Shown here: positions 1-12,711 of the stretch, one piece after another | Position numbering within the stretch: position 1 is the first letter of the stretch | Layout: every line of letters starts with the position of its first letter | Assembly: GCA_026545765.1 (NCBI GenBank) | Contig: CM048840.1 | Span: forward strand, 53,134,580-53,198,579 | Direction of reading: 5' to 3' | Source: Plantago major | Taxonomy: Eukaryota > Streptophyta > Magnoliopsida > Lamiales > Plantaginaceae | Length of the DNA: 64,000 nucleotides | Made by a program: the position numbers and the translations under genes | Notes under the pieces: generated by a model | Told to the model about the DNA's origin: nothing | The model's input: only the letters and a program-made list of their open reading frames with translations | The model's database searches: none

Positions 1-1099
1 TCCGTTGGCACTACAGGACAAAGTATAGTACAGTGCATTAAATGCGCGGACAGAAATGTCTGAACAAAAATGGTAGCTTCTGAAAAAGAAGACAAACCTG
101 CTACAGTACTATACTCAGATATCAATAGTTTGAAATTGAGTTAAGCCTAACGGATACTATTCAAACAGCACTCAAATTCATCTATAAATATCAACACTTA
201 GACTGCTTGAGAACACACTGAATACCTTAGAACACACAGAACTTACACTCTCACACAAGCTCTCTCAAGCAAACTACTTACCATCAAGCTTTCTGTTGCG
301 ACCAAAGCTCTTGATTCTAAGTAGCATTAAAGTTCTAAAGTGTCCTGATCCTTAACAAGCATTGTTATTTGTGAAAGAAGTGAACTAAGATTTCATATCT
401 GAGTTTCATTCTCTTGAACACTTATCATAGACTTGGGTCAGTAAAGAACAAGATACCATACATTGCAAAGTGTATTAAGTATACTTGATTCATAGAGCTA
501 TCTGAATAACTGAATAAGTTATTAAAGAAGCTCACCTAACAAATTACCTTAACCAACACCTTAATCGGCGTGGAGTACAGGAAGTACTTAGTTTGGGAAA
601 CTAAGGAATAACTCCAAGGTTACTGAGCACATGAAGTACTTAGTTTGGGAAGCTAAGGAATAGCTCAAAAAGTTTTCTGAGTACATGAAGTACTTGGCTG
701 TGAAAGCCGGGGAATAACTCAGGGGGAACACTTGGTTGGGAACCTAGTGTATTTAGGAATCGAGAGAAGATACTTGTAAGGTCACCTCAATTATCTGTCT
801 TAGTGGATTCTAGGTCTGAGAAAGGCCGAAGTGGATTAGTTGAAGGATTATGCCACCTTCAGATACCACTATAAAAAGACTTGTGTTCTTTAATTTCTGC
901 AGTTTATTACTTGCTTTATTTATCTTATAAAGTATTTACACTTATCTTGCTGAGCACATGCACTTATCACAGAAAAGTCTTCCACTCTCTGAAATTAAGT
1001 AACAGATATCTGAGAAACTGTGTTTATCGACAAAAGTTTTAAAAGACTATTCACCCCCCCCCCCCCCAGTCTTTTACTTTGCCGTTATCTGGACCAACA
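1..1099 (+). repeat. 5' LTR of element 1, truncated by the window edge
   Basis: Position 1 aligns with about 14490 in the 3' LTR and the two run together to the terminal ACCAACA at 1099. The differences seen by eye are scattered substitutions plus a small rearrangement near 566-576. About 500 bp of the left end lie outside the window. A run of C at about 1054-1068 near the 3' end is shared, with a different length, by the 3' LTR. Confidence 0.95.
575..735 (+). repeat. Three-fold tandem repeat inside the LTR, about 51-55 bp unit
   Basis: Copies of a unit containing GAAGTACTTAGTTTGGG begin at about 581, 632 and 687, each followed by a similar 'ctaaggaataactc' half. The third copy has diverged. 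The same array recurs in the 3' LTR (about 15067-15210) and a shorter version in the solo LTR (about 16685-16780), so it belongs to the LTR family. Function unknown. Confidence 0.85.
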
Positions 1100-1101
1100 A
1101 G

Positions 1102-1113
1102 TGGTATCAGAGC
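1102..1113 (+). other. Primer binding site (tRNA-Met type) of element 1
   Basis: TGGTATCAGAGC starts 2 bases after the LTR end. This is the standard plant LTR-element primer site complementary to the 3' end of initiator tRNA-Met, used to prime minus-strand DNA synthesis. Confidence 0.92.
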
Positions 1114-1217
1114 AGGAGGTTCCCAAGCCTTCTGCACTGAACCTAGATCCCAGATAAGTGCCCACTAACTGCTTTTCACCTACACTTGATTTGTTTGTTT
1201 AGTGTGTTTGCTCCAGG

Positions 1218-3735
1218 ATGTCTTTAAGTGACGCCCCAATTCTCAAGCCAGAGAATTATGAAAAATGGAAGAACAACATGATGCTCCACCTAGAAGCCAT
1301 CGTGACGAAATGATCGAAGTAATAAAGAATGGCCCAATAGCCATTCAATAACTCAAGCAAGTCATAGAGGTTTCTAATGGTAGAGACAGAGAACAAAGCG
1401 ATGGGTCTTCACAGACAGATGCGTCAACCAGTGGGAGACCTGCCAGTCAAGTTATTTACGAACCAAAGCCTAGAGAGCTCTGGACATCGGAAGATGCCAA
1501 GAGATATCGACTGGATGGCCAGGCTCGTAATATCATCATACGTTCTACTCCAGAGCACAAACAATGTAAACTGTGGGGTGCAAAAACGGCGAAATTGGCC
1601 TGGCAACTGATTGAAGAAATCTGTGCCGGCACTGAGAAAACAAAGGAAAATAAGTTCGAAGTTTTGAAGTTCAAATTCCAAAACTTTAAACAAGGTCCCA
1701 CAGAGACTCTTGAAGAACTAGATTTCCGGTTTACAACACTTATGAGTGACATGGCTGCACTTGGTGAGAGTAATAGATATACCCAGTCAGAAAAGATTAA
1801 GACTATTGTGAGAAGTCTAAATCATAACTGGGAGCACACAAAGTTTTTCTACTTTAACCAAGGAATGCCAGATATCACTCCTGTGGAACTTTTCTCTCCC
1901 CTTGTCACTGTTGACTATGAGACAACTCAAAGAGAACAAACAACTGAGAAGTTGCAGAATGTTGCTCTAGTTGCTCAAGGAACTTCTGAAAAGAAGAAAG
2001 GCAAGGAGGTGACTGAGGATGCTCTTGTCAGAAGCAAATGGGAAAATATGTCAGTCGAGAAATTGAGAGAAGAAAAGCCAAAGAGAAGCTGAAAAAGCAT
2101 CTAAGCTCAAACTACCACCAGTACAAAAATATGCAAAGCTCGCTGAACAAGCCGGCTCAGAAAGTATCAAGTACTGAGGAAGCAGAAATCGGAAACGATA
2201 TCTGTTTCTATTGTCAAAAACCTGGTCATTTCAAGAAGTATTGCCCTTCCTTCAACAAACTAAAGACAGGTGACAAGAAAGACAGAAGAATCTTCAAAAG
2301 AAGTCAGAGAGCTATGCTCACTGAAGAAAGGAAAAATATTTAAATCCAACTGGATGCTCTAGATATTGAGTCTGATTCTGAGGATGAGGATTCAGATGAT
2401 TCCACACTGCCTTCCCCAGAAATGTGCGGTGTTTCTCATGAAGTAATTCACTTTGGTCAAAAGAAGAAAGAAGTGTGTGGAATGGCTGAAGAAATCTTTC
2501 CAGATATCTCCAACATTGAACCTTGTCTAATGGATGATGAGGTAACACATACTTCCTGTTATACTTATGAAAGTGATGAAGAAGGAATCAAAGATCTGGA
2601 AAATCTCAGATAAGAACTTGATCTCTACGAAAGAGAATTTCTAATGGTCCGAGCTAGAGCTGAAATTCTTGAAGAAGAAAAGAATTCTCTTGTAAAGGAA
2701 AATTCTCAAATAATCAAGATATCTGAGAAAAAGGATGCTGAAAATGCATTTCTCAAGGCTCAGATATCTGAGACCGAAAAGTCACGTAAAGAAGCAATGG
2801 CCAATCTTCAAAAGAAATGTGAAGATCTTCTTTCTGAGAATAAGGAACTCAAAAAGAAAGAAATATCTTTTCAATCTTATGCCAAAGCTAGTGACACTCT
2901 TACTGAAGTACAATCTTATTTAAGAGATCCTTCAGAAAAGAGAGGACTTTGGCTGGACACACACAAAGACAGTTCCACCACTCTGAATAAGAGTAATGAA
3001 GGACGAACATTTGTCAGTGCTCAGCAAGGTGATTCCCAAACAATCTACAGTATCGGTCAGAAAGCTAAGATTGTTGACAAAGGAAAGGCATTTGCGACCA
3101 AGCTTTTGTGGGAAAAACAAGTCCAAAGGAAAACTGTTGGGAATGTCTCTGAAAAGAAACATAACACTGAAAAGTGTAATCACCCACAATGCTATGTCTC
3201 TCAAAAAGGAAAAATTGCAGGAGCTGACAAATTCTCCTATGTCACGTTTTCTAGAAAGAAAATAGATTATCCAGAGACTAGCAAAGCTGCTGAGAAGAGA
3301 TCTCAGATAGCACCAGGTGCTCGAAATGGTATTTGCTATAAAGCCATCGGGAAACAACTTGCTCGTGAGTACAAACAAGAGCAAGAACGATGGTTAAAGG
3401 CTAGAATTGCTCACAACAATTATCAGAAGTGGAAGATGAATCAAGCCACTAAAAATCTGAATGCCAGGGCTAGAAGAAATCTGGCTAGGAAAGCTAAGTT
3501 TGCTGAGAAGCAGACTCAGAAACCTGACAGGTATCTGAAAGCACCAAATAGAGCACCAAGGAACACACCAAGGAAGAAAATAGTTCTTAATGACATTGAT
3601 ACTAATCATTTAACTAGAATTCCTCCTTATGTTCCTATTAGACAAAAGAATGTTCCTAAGAAATTCATTCAAAAATGGATTCCTACTGGAAGATCCTTTA
3701 GTCCAGATGGTTCCATTGTTGGTATGAGAACCTAA
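1218..3735 (+). pseudogene. gag: gag of element 1 (broken)
   Basis: The ATG at 1218 opens a typical copia gag N-terminus (LKPENYEKWK) but meets a stop near 1311. The UBN2-type gag domain resumes in the frame that includes 1595-2092, then shifts to the frame running from 2038 onward. A CCHC zinc knuckle (CFYCQKPGHFKKYC) lies at about 2203-2247 and would bind genomic RNA. Stops at 2341 and 2611 interrupt the frame. From 2644 to 3735 follows a Lys/Glu-rich coiled-coil region and then a very basic tail, as in Sirevirus gag proteins, which are longer than those of other copia elements. The product would be the capsid protein of cytoplasmic virus-like particles. At least two frame disruptions and three stops make it non-functional here. 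Confidence 0.88.
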
Positions 3736-3753
3736 TCTTCTGTTTCCTGTTTT

Positions 3754-6700
3754 GTGCAGAACACTCTAAAGACTAATTCAAAGTGGCATTTTGATAGTGG
3801 ATGTGGGAAGCACATGACAGGAGACAAAGCAAATCTGATTGACTACAAAAAGTTCAATGATGGACCAATTATCAGGTTTGCTGGAGGAGATGAAAATCCA
3901 ACCATAGGTTTTGGCAATTTGAAGTTTGGAGCCCTTACAATCTCTGAAGTACTTCATGTAAAGGGATTTAAATATAATCTCCTAAACATGAGTCAACTAG
4001 TAGACAAAGGGTACACTGTCAAGATCAAGTCAAAACTATGTAAAGTGATTGACAATGAATCAAAGCAGACAGTCTTGGTTGCAAGGCGTAAAGGAAATCT
4101 TTATGTTGCTGATTGGGCATCCGCCACAACCGAATAATGTGTCATGGTGAGTCAATCTGACCACACTGAAGAAAATTGGCTATGGCATAAAAGAATGAGT
4201 CACTTGAATTTCAAAACTCTGAATAAGCTAGCCAAGAAAGAGTTAGTGATTGGTTTACCCAAAATGGCATATAGAAAAGAAGGTGTATGCTCAGCTTGCC
4301 AAATGGGAAAACAATCCAAAACATCTTTCAAGTCTAAAACTAGACATTCCAGTGAAAGGCCACTGCAAATGTTACATATGGATCTTTTTGAAAATCCTCA
4401 ATAACTAGTTATGCAGGAAAGAAGTATGGTCTGGTTGTTGTTGATGATTACTCAAGATTCACTTGGGTTGTCTTTCTCAAACACAAATATGATGCAAGGG
4501 TTGAGATACCTAACTTGCTGAATAAGCTCGAAGTCATGAAAAATCACAAGGTATCTGTAATCAGAACAGACCATGGTACTGAGTTTGTGAACCAGTACAT
4601 CAAAGAGTTTTGTACCTGCAAAGGTATACAACATCAACTATCTTCTGTAAGGACACCACAACAAAATGGTGTTGCTGAAAGAAAGAATAGGACCCTGAAA
4701 GAAGCAGCAAGAACAATGATTGCTAACACTGAAATAAGTGAAATCTATTGGGTTGAAGATGTAAACACAACATGCTCCACTCAAAATAGATGTCTGATTA
4801 ACAAACACCATGACAAAACTCCTTACGAGCTTTTCATTGGTAGACCCCCTAGTATCAAACATCTAAAGGTGTTTGGTTGCAGATGTTTCGTTCTTAACAA
4901 TGGAAAAGAATACTTGAGAACATTTCAACCAAAGGCAGATGAAGGAGTATTTCTTGGTTATTCTCTGAATAGCAAAGCCTATAGAATCTACAACAAAAGA
5001 ACGCAAAAGATTGAGGAATCTGTTCATGTAGTATTCTATGAAGGAAACAAGAAAGTACTCTTGAATGATGATCTCTCAGATAGGTTCACAGAACTAATGA
5101 TTAAAGATTCTGAAAAAGGATCCTCAAAAGGAAACAATTCTACCATTCAAATAGAGGATGAGTCTGACGATGAAGAGCAACCTTTGCTTAGTAACAACCA
5201 GATGACTCTAAGACATGATGAAGAATTTCCTATGAGAATTCCAGAAATGGAACAGGTTACTGAGAACCTTCATCATGAAGAGGTATCTGAAAATGAGACT
5301 AGTGAAATGCAAGTTCCAGATATCTCTAACACTGAAAAAGTGTCAGATATCCATGTCATTTTCCATGTGTCAGATATCCCAGATACTGCACAAGTATCTC
5401 ATCAAGATCATATTGATTCACATTCAAATCAAAATGATATTGATCCTACTAGTTCAAAACCCATTATGAAATGGATAAAAAATCATCCTGCAAAGGATGT
5501 GATTGGTCCCATAGAACAAGGAGTTAGAACTAGAAGAGCAATCACTGAAAATGCAAATTGTCTCTATGGATGTTTCATCTCAAACATTGAACCAAAGACT
5601 ATAGAAGAAGCATTAAAGGATCAAGATTGGATCTCTGCAATGCAAGAAGAGTTGGATCAATTTGAGAGAAACAAAGTCTGGAAACTGGTTCCATTTGTTG
5701 ACGGAATATCTGTAATCAGAACCAAGTGGGTTTTCAGAAACAAAATGAATGAGTCTGGTGAAATAACCAGAAACAAAGCTAGTTTGGTTGCCAAGGGATT
5801 CACCCAGACTGAAGGACTAGATTTTGATGAATCTTATGCACCAGTTGCAAGATTGGATGCAATAAGACTCTTTCTAGCATTTGCAGCTCATAATGACTTT
5901 ACAGTTTATCAAATGGATGTCAAGAGTGCATTCCTAAATGGTGAACTTGCTGAGGATGTCTATGTTGAACAACCACCAGGTTTTGAAGTTTCCTCAGAAA
6001 GTAGGATGGTCTATAAGCTTTAGAAAGCTCTATATGGGCTGAAACAAGCTCCAAGAGCATGGTATGATACATTGGCCAAATACCTAATAAAAGGCGGTTT
6101 CAAGAAAGGAGATGTTGATAAAACACTCTTCACATTGAACCATGATGGGAAACTACTTTTAGTTCAAGTATATGTTGATGACATTATATTTGGATCTAAA
6201 GACAAGCAACTTTGTGAAGACTTTGCTGAACTCATGAAATGTAAATTCAAGATGAGCATGAGGGGAGAATTGAATTACTTCCTAGGGCTGCAAGTCAAGC
6301 AACTCAATGATGGAATATTCATTAGTCAAACAAAGTATGCAAAGGACATGCTCAACAAGTTTAATCTAAAGCCTTTTGAAAAGAATGCTAAGATACCAAT
6401 GAGCATTGGAACCAAAATGACCTATACTGAATCTGACAAGAGTGTTGAAGAACACAAGTATAGGAAATTGATTGGATCTCTATTGTACCTCACTGCAAGT
6501 AGACCTGATATTCAATATGCAGTTGGAGTGTGTGCTAGATTTCAGACAAATCCAATGCAATCACACTACAACATTGCTATGAAAATATTGAGGTATGTGA
6601 AAGGTACTGTAGAAGTTGGATTGTTGTATCCAAAAGATAGTGGATTGAGTTTGGTTGGCTATTCAGATGCCGACTATGCTGTATCACTGCTTGATAGAAA

Positions 6701-7124
6701 AAGCACCTCAGGAACTTGTCAATTTCTTGGTGCTAGATTGATATCATGGTTCAGCAAGAAACAAAATTCAATTGCCACATCTACCACAGAGGCTGAATAT
6801 ATTGCTGCGGGTTGTTGTGTGTCACAGATATTGTGGATACAACAACAACTCAGAGTCTATGGACTCAATGGAGAGAAAACTCCCATTTTCTGTGACAACA
6901 CAAGTGCTATTGCCAAAACTCAGAATCCTAAGTTTCATACTAGAACAAAGCACATTGGTGTTAGACACCACTTCATCAGAGACCATGTTGAAAAAGGCAA
7001 TATAGAGATACTCAAGATTGGCACTGAAGACCAACTTGCAGATATCTTCACTAAGCCACTACAAGAAAGTAGATTCTTAGCCTTAAGACACAGTCTTGGA
7101 CTAATGGAGCTATCTAAGAACTGA
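3754..7124 (+). pseudogene. pol: pol of element 1: protease, integrase, RT, RNase H (broken)
   Basis: Order as read: aspartic protease (WHFDSGCGKHMTG, about 3784); pre-integrase zinc region (LWHKRMSHL and CSACQMGKQ, 4171-4320); integrase with first Asp in LHMDLF, second in RTDHGTEF (about 4565), catalytic Glu region [14 protein letters not shown] with [17 protein letters not shown] and the active site YVDDIIFG (about 6173); RNase H with SDADY, RKSTSGTC and TTEAEY; and the terminal DQLADIFTKPL. It continues the last gag frame. Defects: stop at 4135, a stop or frameshift near 4402, and a nonsense codon at 6021 just before KALYGLKQAP. It would copy the RNA and integrate the cDNA, but is inactive in this copy. 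Confidence 0.93.
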
Positions 7125-7164
7125 AAAAGTTCAGATATCTGAAGAAGATATCAAAGGAGAGAGA

Positions 7165-7310
7165 AAAGGAATCTGGAAAGGGTATCCAGAGAAGAGAAAT
7201 CTGGAACGGGTATCCAGGAAAGAGGAATCTGGAACGGGTATCCAGAAACCAAAGGCTAAAGGGTAAAATAGCTATTTGAAGATTTCTGAGACGGGTACTC
7301 AGATATCTAG
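7165..7310 (+). repeat. Tandem small hairpins after pol
   Basis: Three near-identical units (AATCTGGAACGGGTATCCAG, first copy with AAAG for AACG) follow one another at about 7169-7250. Each has a CTGGA...TCCAG stem. A fourth, diverged unit (CTGAGACGGGTACTCAG) sits at about 7286-7303 and runs directly into AGATATCT. Repeated stem-loops just after pol suggest an RNA-level signal, but the role is unknown. Confidence 0.75.
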
Positions 7311-7747
7311 ATCACTCAGTGAGGGGGAACACAAAAGAGAATAGTACAACTGTCTACAGTCAACTACTATCTTGAAATTTGTATTATTTCTATCTTTGTG
7401 TAAAACTGTGAAAAGATAACAAGTATAAGATAGACTCAGATACAAACAGTATTCTCATTCACACAGATACGTGATTCAGATAGCTAATAGCCAAAATTCA
7501 TTAAATGGGCACAATTACAATTGTTCATTGTGATCATTGCTGAAGAAGCAATGGTGACCCTTGATGAAATGGGCGATTGATCTTTACGGCAGAGATTAAT
7601 TCTCTGTAAGTAGTGGATTGTTGAAATTCAGACAGGACCCACTATGCATTTAATGTCGAACAAGCTTTTACCCATGCCTGTCTGCAATACACAGATAATT
7701 ACACACAAAATTAATTTGTATGTATATGACTGTTGAGATTACATTGC

Positions 7748-7757
7748 TATATATATA
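7748..7757 (+). promoter_or_regulatory. TATA-like box upstream of the extra gene
   Basis: TATATATATA followed by GG lies about 190 bp before the ATG at 7939, with a C/T/A-rich leader between them. It resembles a plant core promoter and could allow separate transcription of the extra gene. There is no experimental support, and the AT content makes chance occurrence possible. Confidence 0.4.
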
Positions 7758-9845
7758 GGATTTTGGCAAAAGAATTCACTTTCGCCTAATCCAACATTCA
7801 AACATGCACAAGAATAGAAAAATTCTTTCTTCTACTTCTCTGCAAATCTCTGCTCCTCAGTTAGTTTTTTCTACAAAGAATCACTAATCTCTCACCCTAA
7901 ATCTCTTACAGACCTTCAAAAACTCACGCTATAAAGAGATGGCTCCAAAATGTGCTTCTACCCAGAAATCCCAAAATACTACCACTGGTACTGCTGAAAA
8001 GCAAGCACCAGAGTTGGTAGTTGTAAACAATCGGTTGGTAGTAGACTTCAATCCCGATCATTGGACTTCAAATCACAGAATGATTTGGGGTGGTGCCATG
8101 ATTGAGGAATACCTCACGGCTGCTGTTGAAAATCAAGCCGATAGAAAGCTGATACTTGACATGCTTGAAAAGGCAAAAATCAAGGGTTTTCTATCAGCTC
8201 TACCCAGTAGAATCTCTTCACTAGATGTGTTAGAATTCTACAACAACTCCAGGATTATATCCTGTGTTTCTGAAGGCACTGCAATAGTGTCTATAAGAAC
8301 TTCAGTCCAAGGAAAGGAAATCCTTCTGGACTTAACAACTTTCTGCAAGTTGTTTGACCTTCAAAATCTTGGAAGGGATTTTGAAATAGACACCAAGGAT
8401 GATGATCTCCTTGAAGGTGTAAAACAAGCATAAAGGATGTGTGTGATCTTGAAAAATCAGATACACCCACTGATTTCAAGCTTGTTGACATCAGAACCAG
8501 ACATCTGCTGGTTCACTGGGATGTGTTGGCATGCATTCTTCACAGATGCTTTGATGGTCTACAAGGAGGTGCTGACCAGATAAGCCAAGAACGCTGGATG
8601 ATGATGTTCTTGTTGCAACAACAAGACAAAAGGCTGGAAAACCCTTTCAATTGGGGAAAGTACGCCTTTATGAAGTTTGTGAAGAAGATTCAAGGCTTTG
8701 AGCCTAAAATCGCTAAGGGACTTGCTGAGCCAAAGACCACAGTAAGCTATGGTCTAAAGATATGCTACGTGCTAGAAAAGCTTGGCATTGAGCTCAGAGC
8801 GAAGGCTGACATAGCCAACAGTAACCTACTCTACAAATATGAGTATACGAACATGATGAAAAAGGTTACTGGATCTCAGAAAGGTTCCAAGAAGCGAAAG
8901 ACTGAAGATGTATCTGAGGGAAAGGTTGCGACCAAGAAGCCCAGAACTTCACGAAAGAAGTCTGCTGGCAAATCAGAAGGCACACCCATTGAGGTTGTCA
9001 ATTCCCAGATACCTGCCGTCACTGCAGATGAACTCATCAATGAAGATGAACTCATCAATGCTGCAAAAGAGGTATCTACTACAAAACAAGTAGACTCGGC
9101 AAGAGAAAGTGCTTTCAGAAATGTTAAGACTATTGCCGAAAGCCTTGCTGATGAACTCATCAATGCTGCTAAAGAAAGTAGTGACAGATGCTAAGCCCTA
9201 TCTGCAGAAACCGCAGGAATTATGGACCAATCAGTTCCTAATGCTGATGAGAGCTCTGACGATGAAGATGATGAAATAGTCATCTCTCAAGTCCTAGAAA
9301 AATCAAAAAGGGCTAAGGTTACTGAAAAAGTAACGGGTGTAGAGGTATCTGAAGAAGAACCTACACCACAGGTTTCTAAACAAGCACCTGTTTCAAAGGT
9401 TGCTGAAGAAGCAACAGTGTCCAAGGTAACTGGACAAATTACACCATAAGAGCAAGAAAGACTGAAACATATTGAAGATGCTCTGATAAGTGATAGCTTA
9501 GTGTTGGAGGATACTGCCATTGCCTCAACACTCAACAGTCTGTCTCAAGCACAACAACCACAACAGCCAGATGAGGATACTGCTGAAATGGTACTTGAGC
9601 TGCATATACCAGCATCTTTCATTGCTGAAGAAAATCCTGCAAAAGAGCAGGTTCCCCAACTCAATGAGAGGGATCAAACTGAGACATCTACTCAGAATGA
9701 TCAACCAGGGGAGGCAACTGAGTTGCATACTCAGGAAAGGTCTGAAGTACCTGAAACTTCAAACAAAGAAGCTGGAATGGAACAACAAGACCAAAACATT
9801 GAAGGGTCACAAGTTCCAGAGACCAATCAGCCTGACACTGCTCAG

Positions 9846-10738
9846 GTAGCTGAATAGTTTAACTCTCTACTTGTGATAATTTGTGTTTATTAATCTTGTT
9901 AGTTAATAAAATTTCTTTCTTACAGGCTAAATTAGAAACACAAGAACAAGAGGAAGCTGGAAAGCTTGCCTCAGAGACTGAGAAGGAGGCTTCAACAACC
10001 TCGCCTCTTAAGGAATCTGAGCCTGTGCTACAGGTGATAAAGAGTTCCTTAAGATATTACTTTTCAGTTATATGTTAATATACTTAACTAATTAAGTGGA
10101 TGTTTCTAATAGGCTCCAACTGAGAAAGAAGAAGATAAGGCATAAATGCCAGAAAAGGACCCAGAGACCGTCAAGGTTTCTGAAGAAAATGTCATTGAGC
10201 CTTCTAGTGTGATGGTATATAAAACTCAGTGACAAACATTCTTCATCATGGGTTAATGTAAATTCTTCTCTAATTACTCAATACTTTCTACTTACAGGCT
10301 CATTCAGAAGTAGAAGTGCAAGGGGAAAGAGTTGCGACATCCCCTGCACCCATGTTAATTGATGAAGTCCCCAAGGCAACATCACCAGAAAGAACACCAG
10401 AAACTGAGAATGTTTCTGCAAAAAATGATTCTGAGCCTCCTGTTGAGGAAGTAAGTGGAAAACTCAGAAATCATTGAAGCTTAATTGCATAAATTCTTTC
10501 ATGACAATTTCCTAAGTATTGTGATAATTTTAATTCTCAGGATCAAGCAGAAAGAAAGGTTGATGAGGACCAGACTTCCAAGTCTCCACCTCACAACAAG
10601 AAATCTGAGGCACCCCCTGCCTCAGTAGTACAAGTCTCTAAGCCTGATGTACTCATTCAGGTAACTCAGAAACCTAACTACACTCGTACTCAGATATCTA
10701 CACAAGTTTTGAATCTAACTCAAAACTCTTTCTTTCAG
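9846..10738 (+). other. Five short phase-0 introns and four small exons in the extra gene
   Basis: Introns with GT...AG ends: 9846-9925, 10034-10112, 10215-10297, 10451-10540 and 10661-10738 (78-90 bp each). Acceptors are pyrimidine-rich, for example TTTCTTACAG and TTTCTTTCAG. The exons between are 9926-10033 (36 codons), 10113-10214 (34), 10298-10450 (51) and 10541-10660 (40), all phase 0. Four of the five downstream exons start with GCT and all encode Glu/Pro/Ser/Thr-rich peptide. Joining them keeps one frame from 8439 to about 11090, apart from point stops. Read straight through, the introns contain stops. This is strong internal evidence for splicing; transcripts would decide. Confidence 0.72.
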
Positions 10739-12578
10739 GCTCAAACAAGTGCCACTAAGGTCCCTGATGATGAGAAAAAGGACCTGCTTCCTTTCTTCAA
10801 GGAACACACTTTGCCAAAGCATCTGAAACGCTTTAAGAAATGGCAAAAGCTCCGATGCTTCGATCTATCTGAAATCTTAAAGGTGACTGATCACCACACA
10901 AGGAGAGCACGAGCCCTTGACTTGGAAAACTACGTCCATGCAATGTTCCCCACTGAACAATATTCTTTCGGAACATTGATGGATAAGGAGTTTGTCAAGG
11001 AAGTGGCCAGAAAGCTGATCCAAGCTTTCAATCAAGCTGATGGTCAGACCAGATTGCAGATGGCATTCAAGCCTACTTTGCCCCCAGACTCTATAGTATA
11101 TACCCTCTGAACAAGAGGAAGTTAATGGGCAAACGGTCACTATTCCAGAAGTGATCAACCTGGTCTCAGAAGATGAGGAAGAAAAGGAAACTGATGAATA
11201 CAATTATGAAGATCCTCCTTCTGACCATCACAAGGATGAAGATAAGAAGGATGATGATGATGCCCCTGCACCAGGGACAGGAGGGATTCCACAAGGAAAC
11301 ATTGCCTCAGCTGCTGAAAAGCATACTGAGAGGACATCACAGCAATCCCCTCCTCCATCTCCTCAGAAATCTAATAATCCAACTCCCCAACACAAAGATA
11401 CTACTGAACAAGTAGTTGAGCACTCTGAGGGAACAACTCAGAAAATATCAGATGCACAAGCTAGAGTTGCTCAACTCAAACAATTGTTGGAGGAAGAACA
11501 ACAGCTACATCTTCAACTGGAAGAAAAGATAGCTGAATCCAGAGTCAAGCTAGATAAACTTGAAGAACAAACACGGAAGGAAATGCAAGCTTACTCTGAG
11601 ATTAAAGAGCTCTGGGAAGCTGTTGACTATATTACTAAGGAGCTAGATGCTGAACAAGCATCTGAAGCAAAGCATGATGCTAACGCTGCATCTTCACCAA
11701 AGAAACCATCATCCAAAGGCAAGAAACCCATATCTGAGATGGTTGCCACATTCAGAAACCTTGATGAAGAAGTACAAGAGGATGAATATCACTGGGCTGA
11801 TGACTCAGATGATGAAGAAGGCAAGGCATTGGCAGAACACCGCAATGAACATTTAGCGGTTTCTCATTTGAAAAGGAAGTTGATTGCTCCTGAAATATTC
11901 AGCAAGCTGACAAATATCAACTCCAATGAATACTTGAACAGATATCAAGTACTGGCTAAATTGAAAAAGGAGTTGTCTTCTCAAGATAAAGCCGCCATAG
12001 CATCAGTCCCTGCATAAATGAAGCCATTCACTGAGCTCATCACTCAGAGAACAACCAGTCTGGTCATTGCTCAGAAAGATCTAGGCATGGTTAGGGATGA
12101 TGACCAAAACTTGGCTGCAAAAGCCTTTGAAGAGGCTAGCTATGCTGCTGGAAAAGCAGATGCTATTCAAGGCCTTGGCATCAAAGAGCTCACTGATAAG
12201 GATACTGGTCTTATCAAACAAAATCAGGAGCTCAAGGCCACTCTGGAACAGTTGGTTGCTGCTTACAACTATCTGCAAGGCAACTTTAACTCCCTTTCAG
12301 AATCATTTGTGATTCTTAGTCAGTCAACAATGACTAAGGGGGAAGAATATCAAGATGCTCAGAAAGGAAGAGGAAGAGGAAGAGGAAACAAAAGAAAATC
12401 TGAACATCCACCTCTCAGAATAAAGGATCCCTCCTCCAGTCAGACTGCTCTACAGATAGTGGCCACCACTCAACTTCCTGAAAAAGGAATGACAACAAGG
12501 GCCAGAGCATAGAAACCTCCAAGGAGTAGTACCAAGGCTCCAAGGAGAAGATAAGTAAGAGGGATTCATGAGTCTTCT

Positions 12579-12711
12579 GAGGAGGAGGAGGAGGAGGAGG
12601 AGGAGGAGGAGGAGGAGGAGGAGGAGGAGGAAGAAGAAGAAGAAGAAGAAGAAGAAGAAGAAGAAGAAGAAGAAGAAGAAGAAGAAGAAGAAGAAGAAGA
12701 AGGAGGAGGCC
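12579..12711 (+). repeat. GAG/GAA trinucleotide microsatellite in the extra gene
   Basis: About 17 GAG codons, then about 24 GAA codons, then GGAGGAGG, in the frame of the surrounding acidic protein, so it encodes poly-Glu. The opposite strand reads as poly-Ser or poly-Leu/Phe frames, which are artefacts. Confidence 0.95.

Larger units (their letters stand above)
7125..7938 (+). other. Non-coding spacer between pol and the extra gene of element 1
   Basis: No open frame of note. It holds a CAGATATCTG palindrome at 7131-7141, a tandem hairpin array (7165-7310) and a TATA-like box at 7748. The last 180 bp are pyrimidine-rich, like a 5' untranslated leader. Confidence 0.7.
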
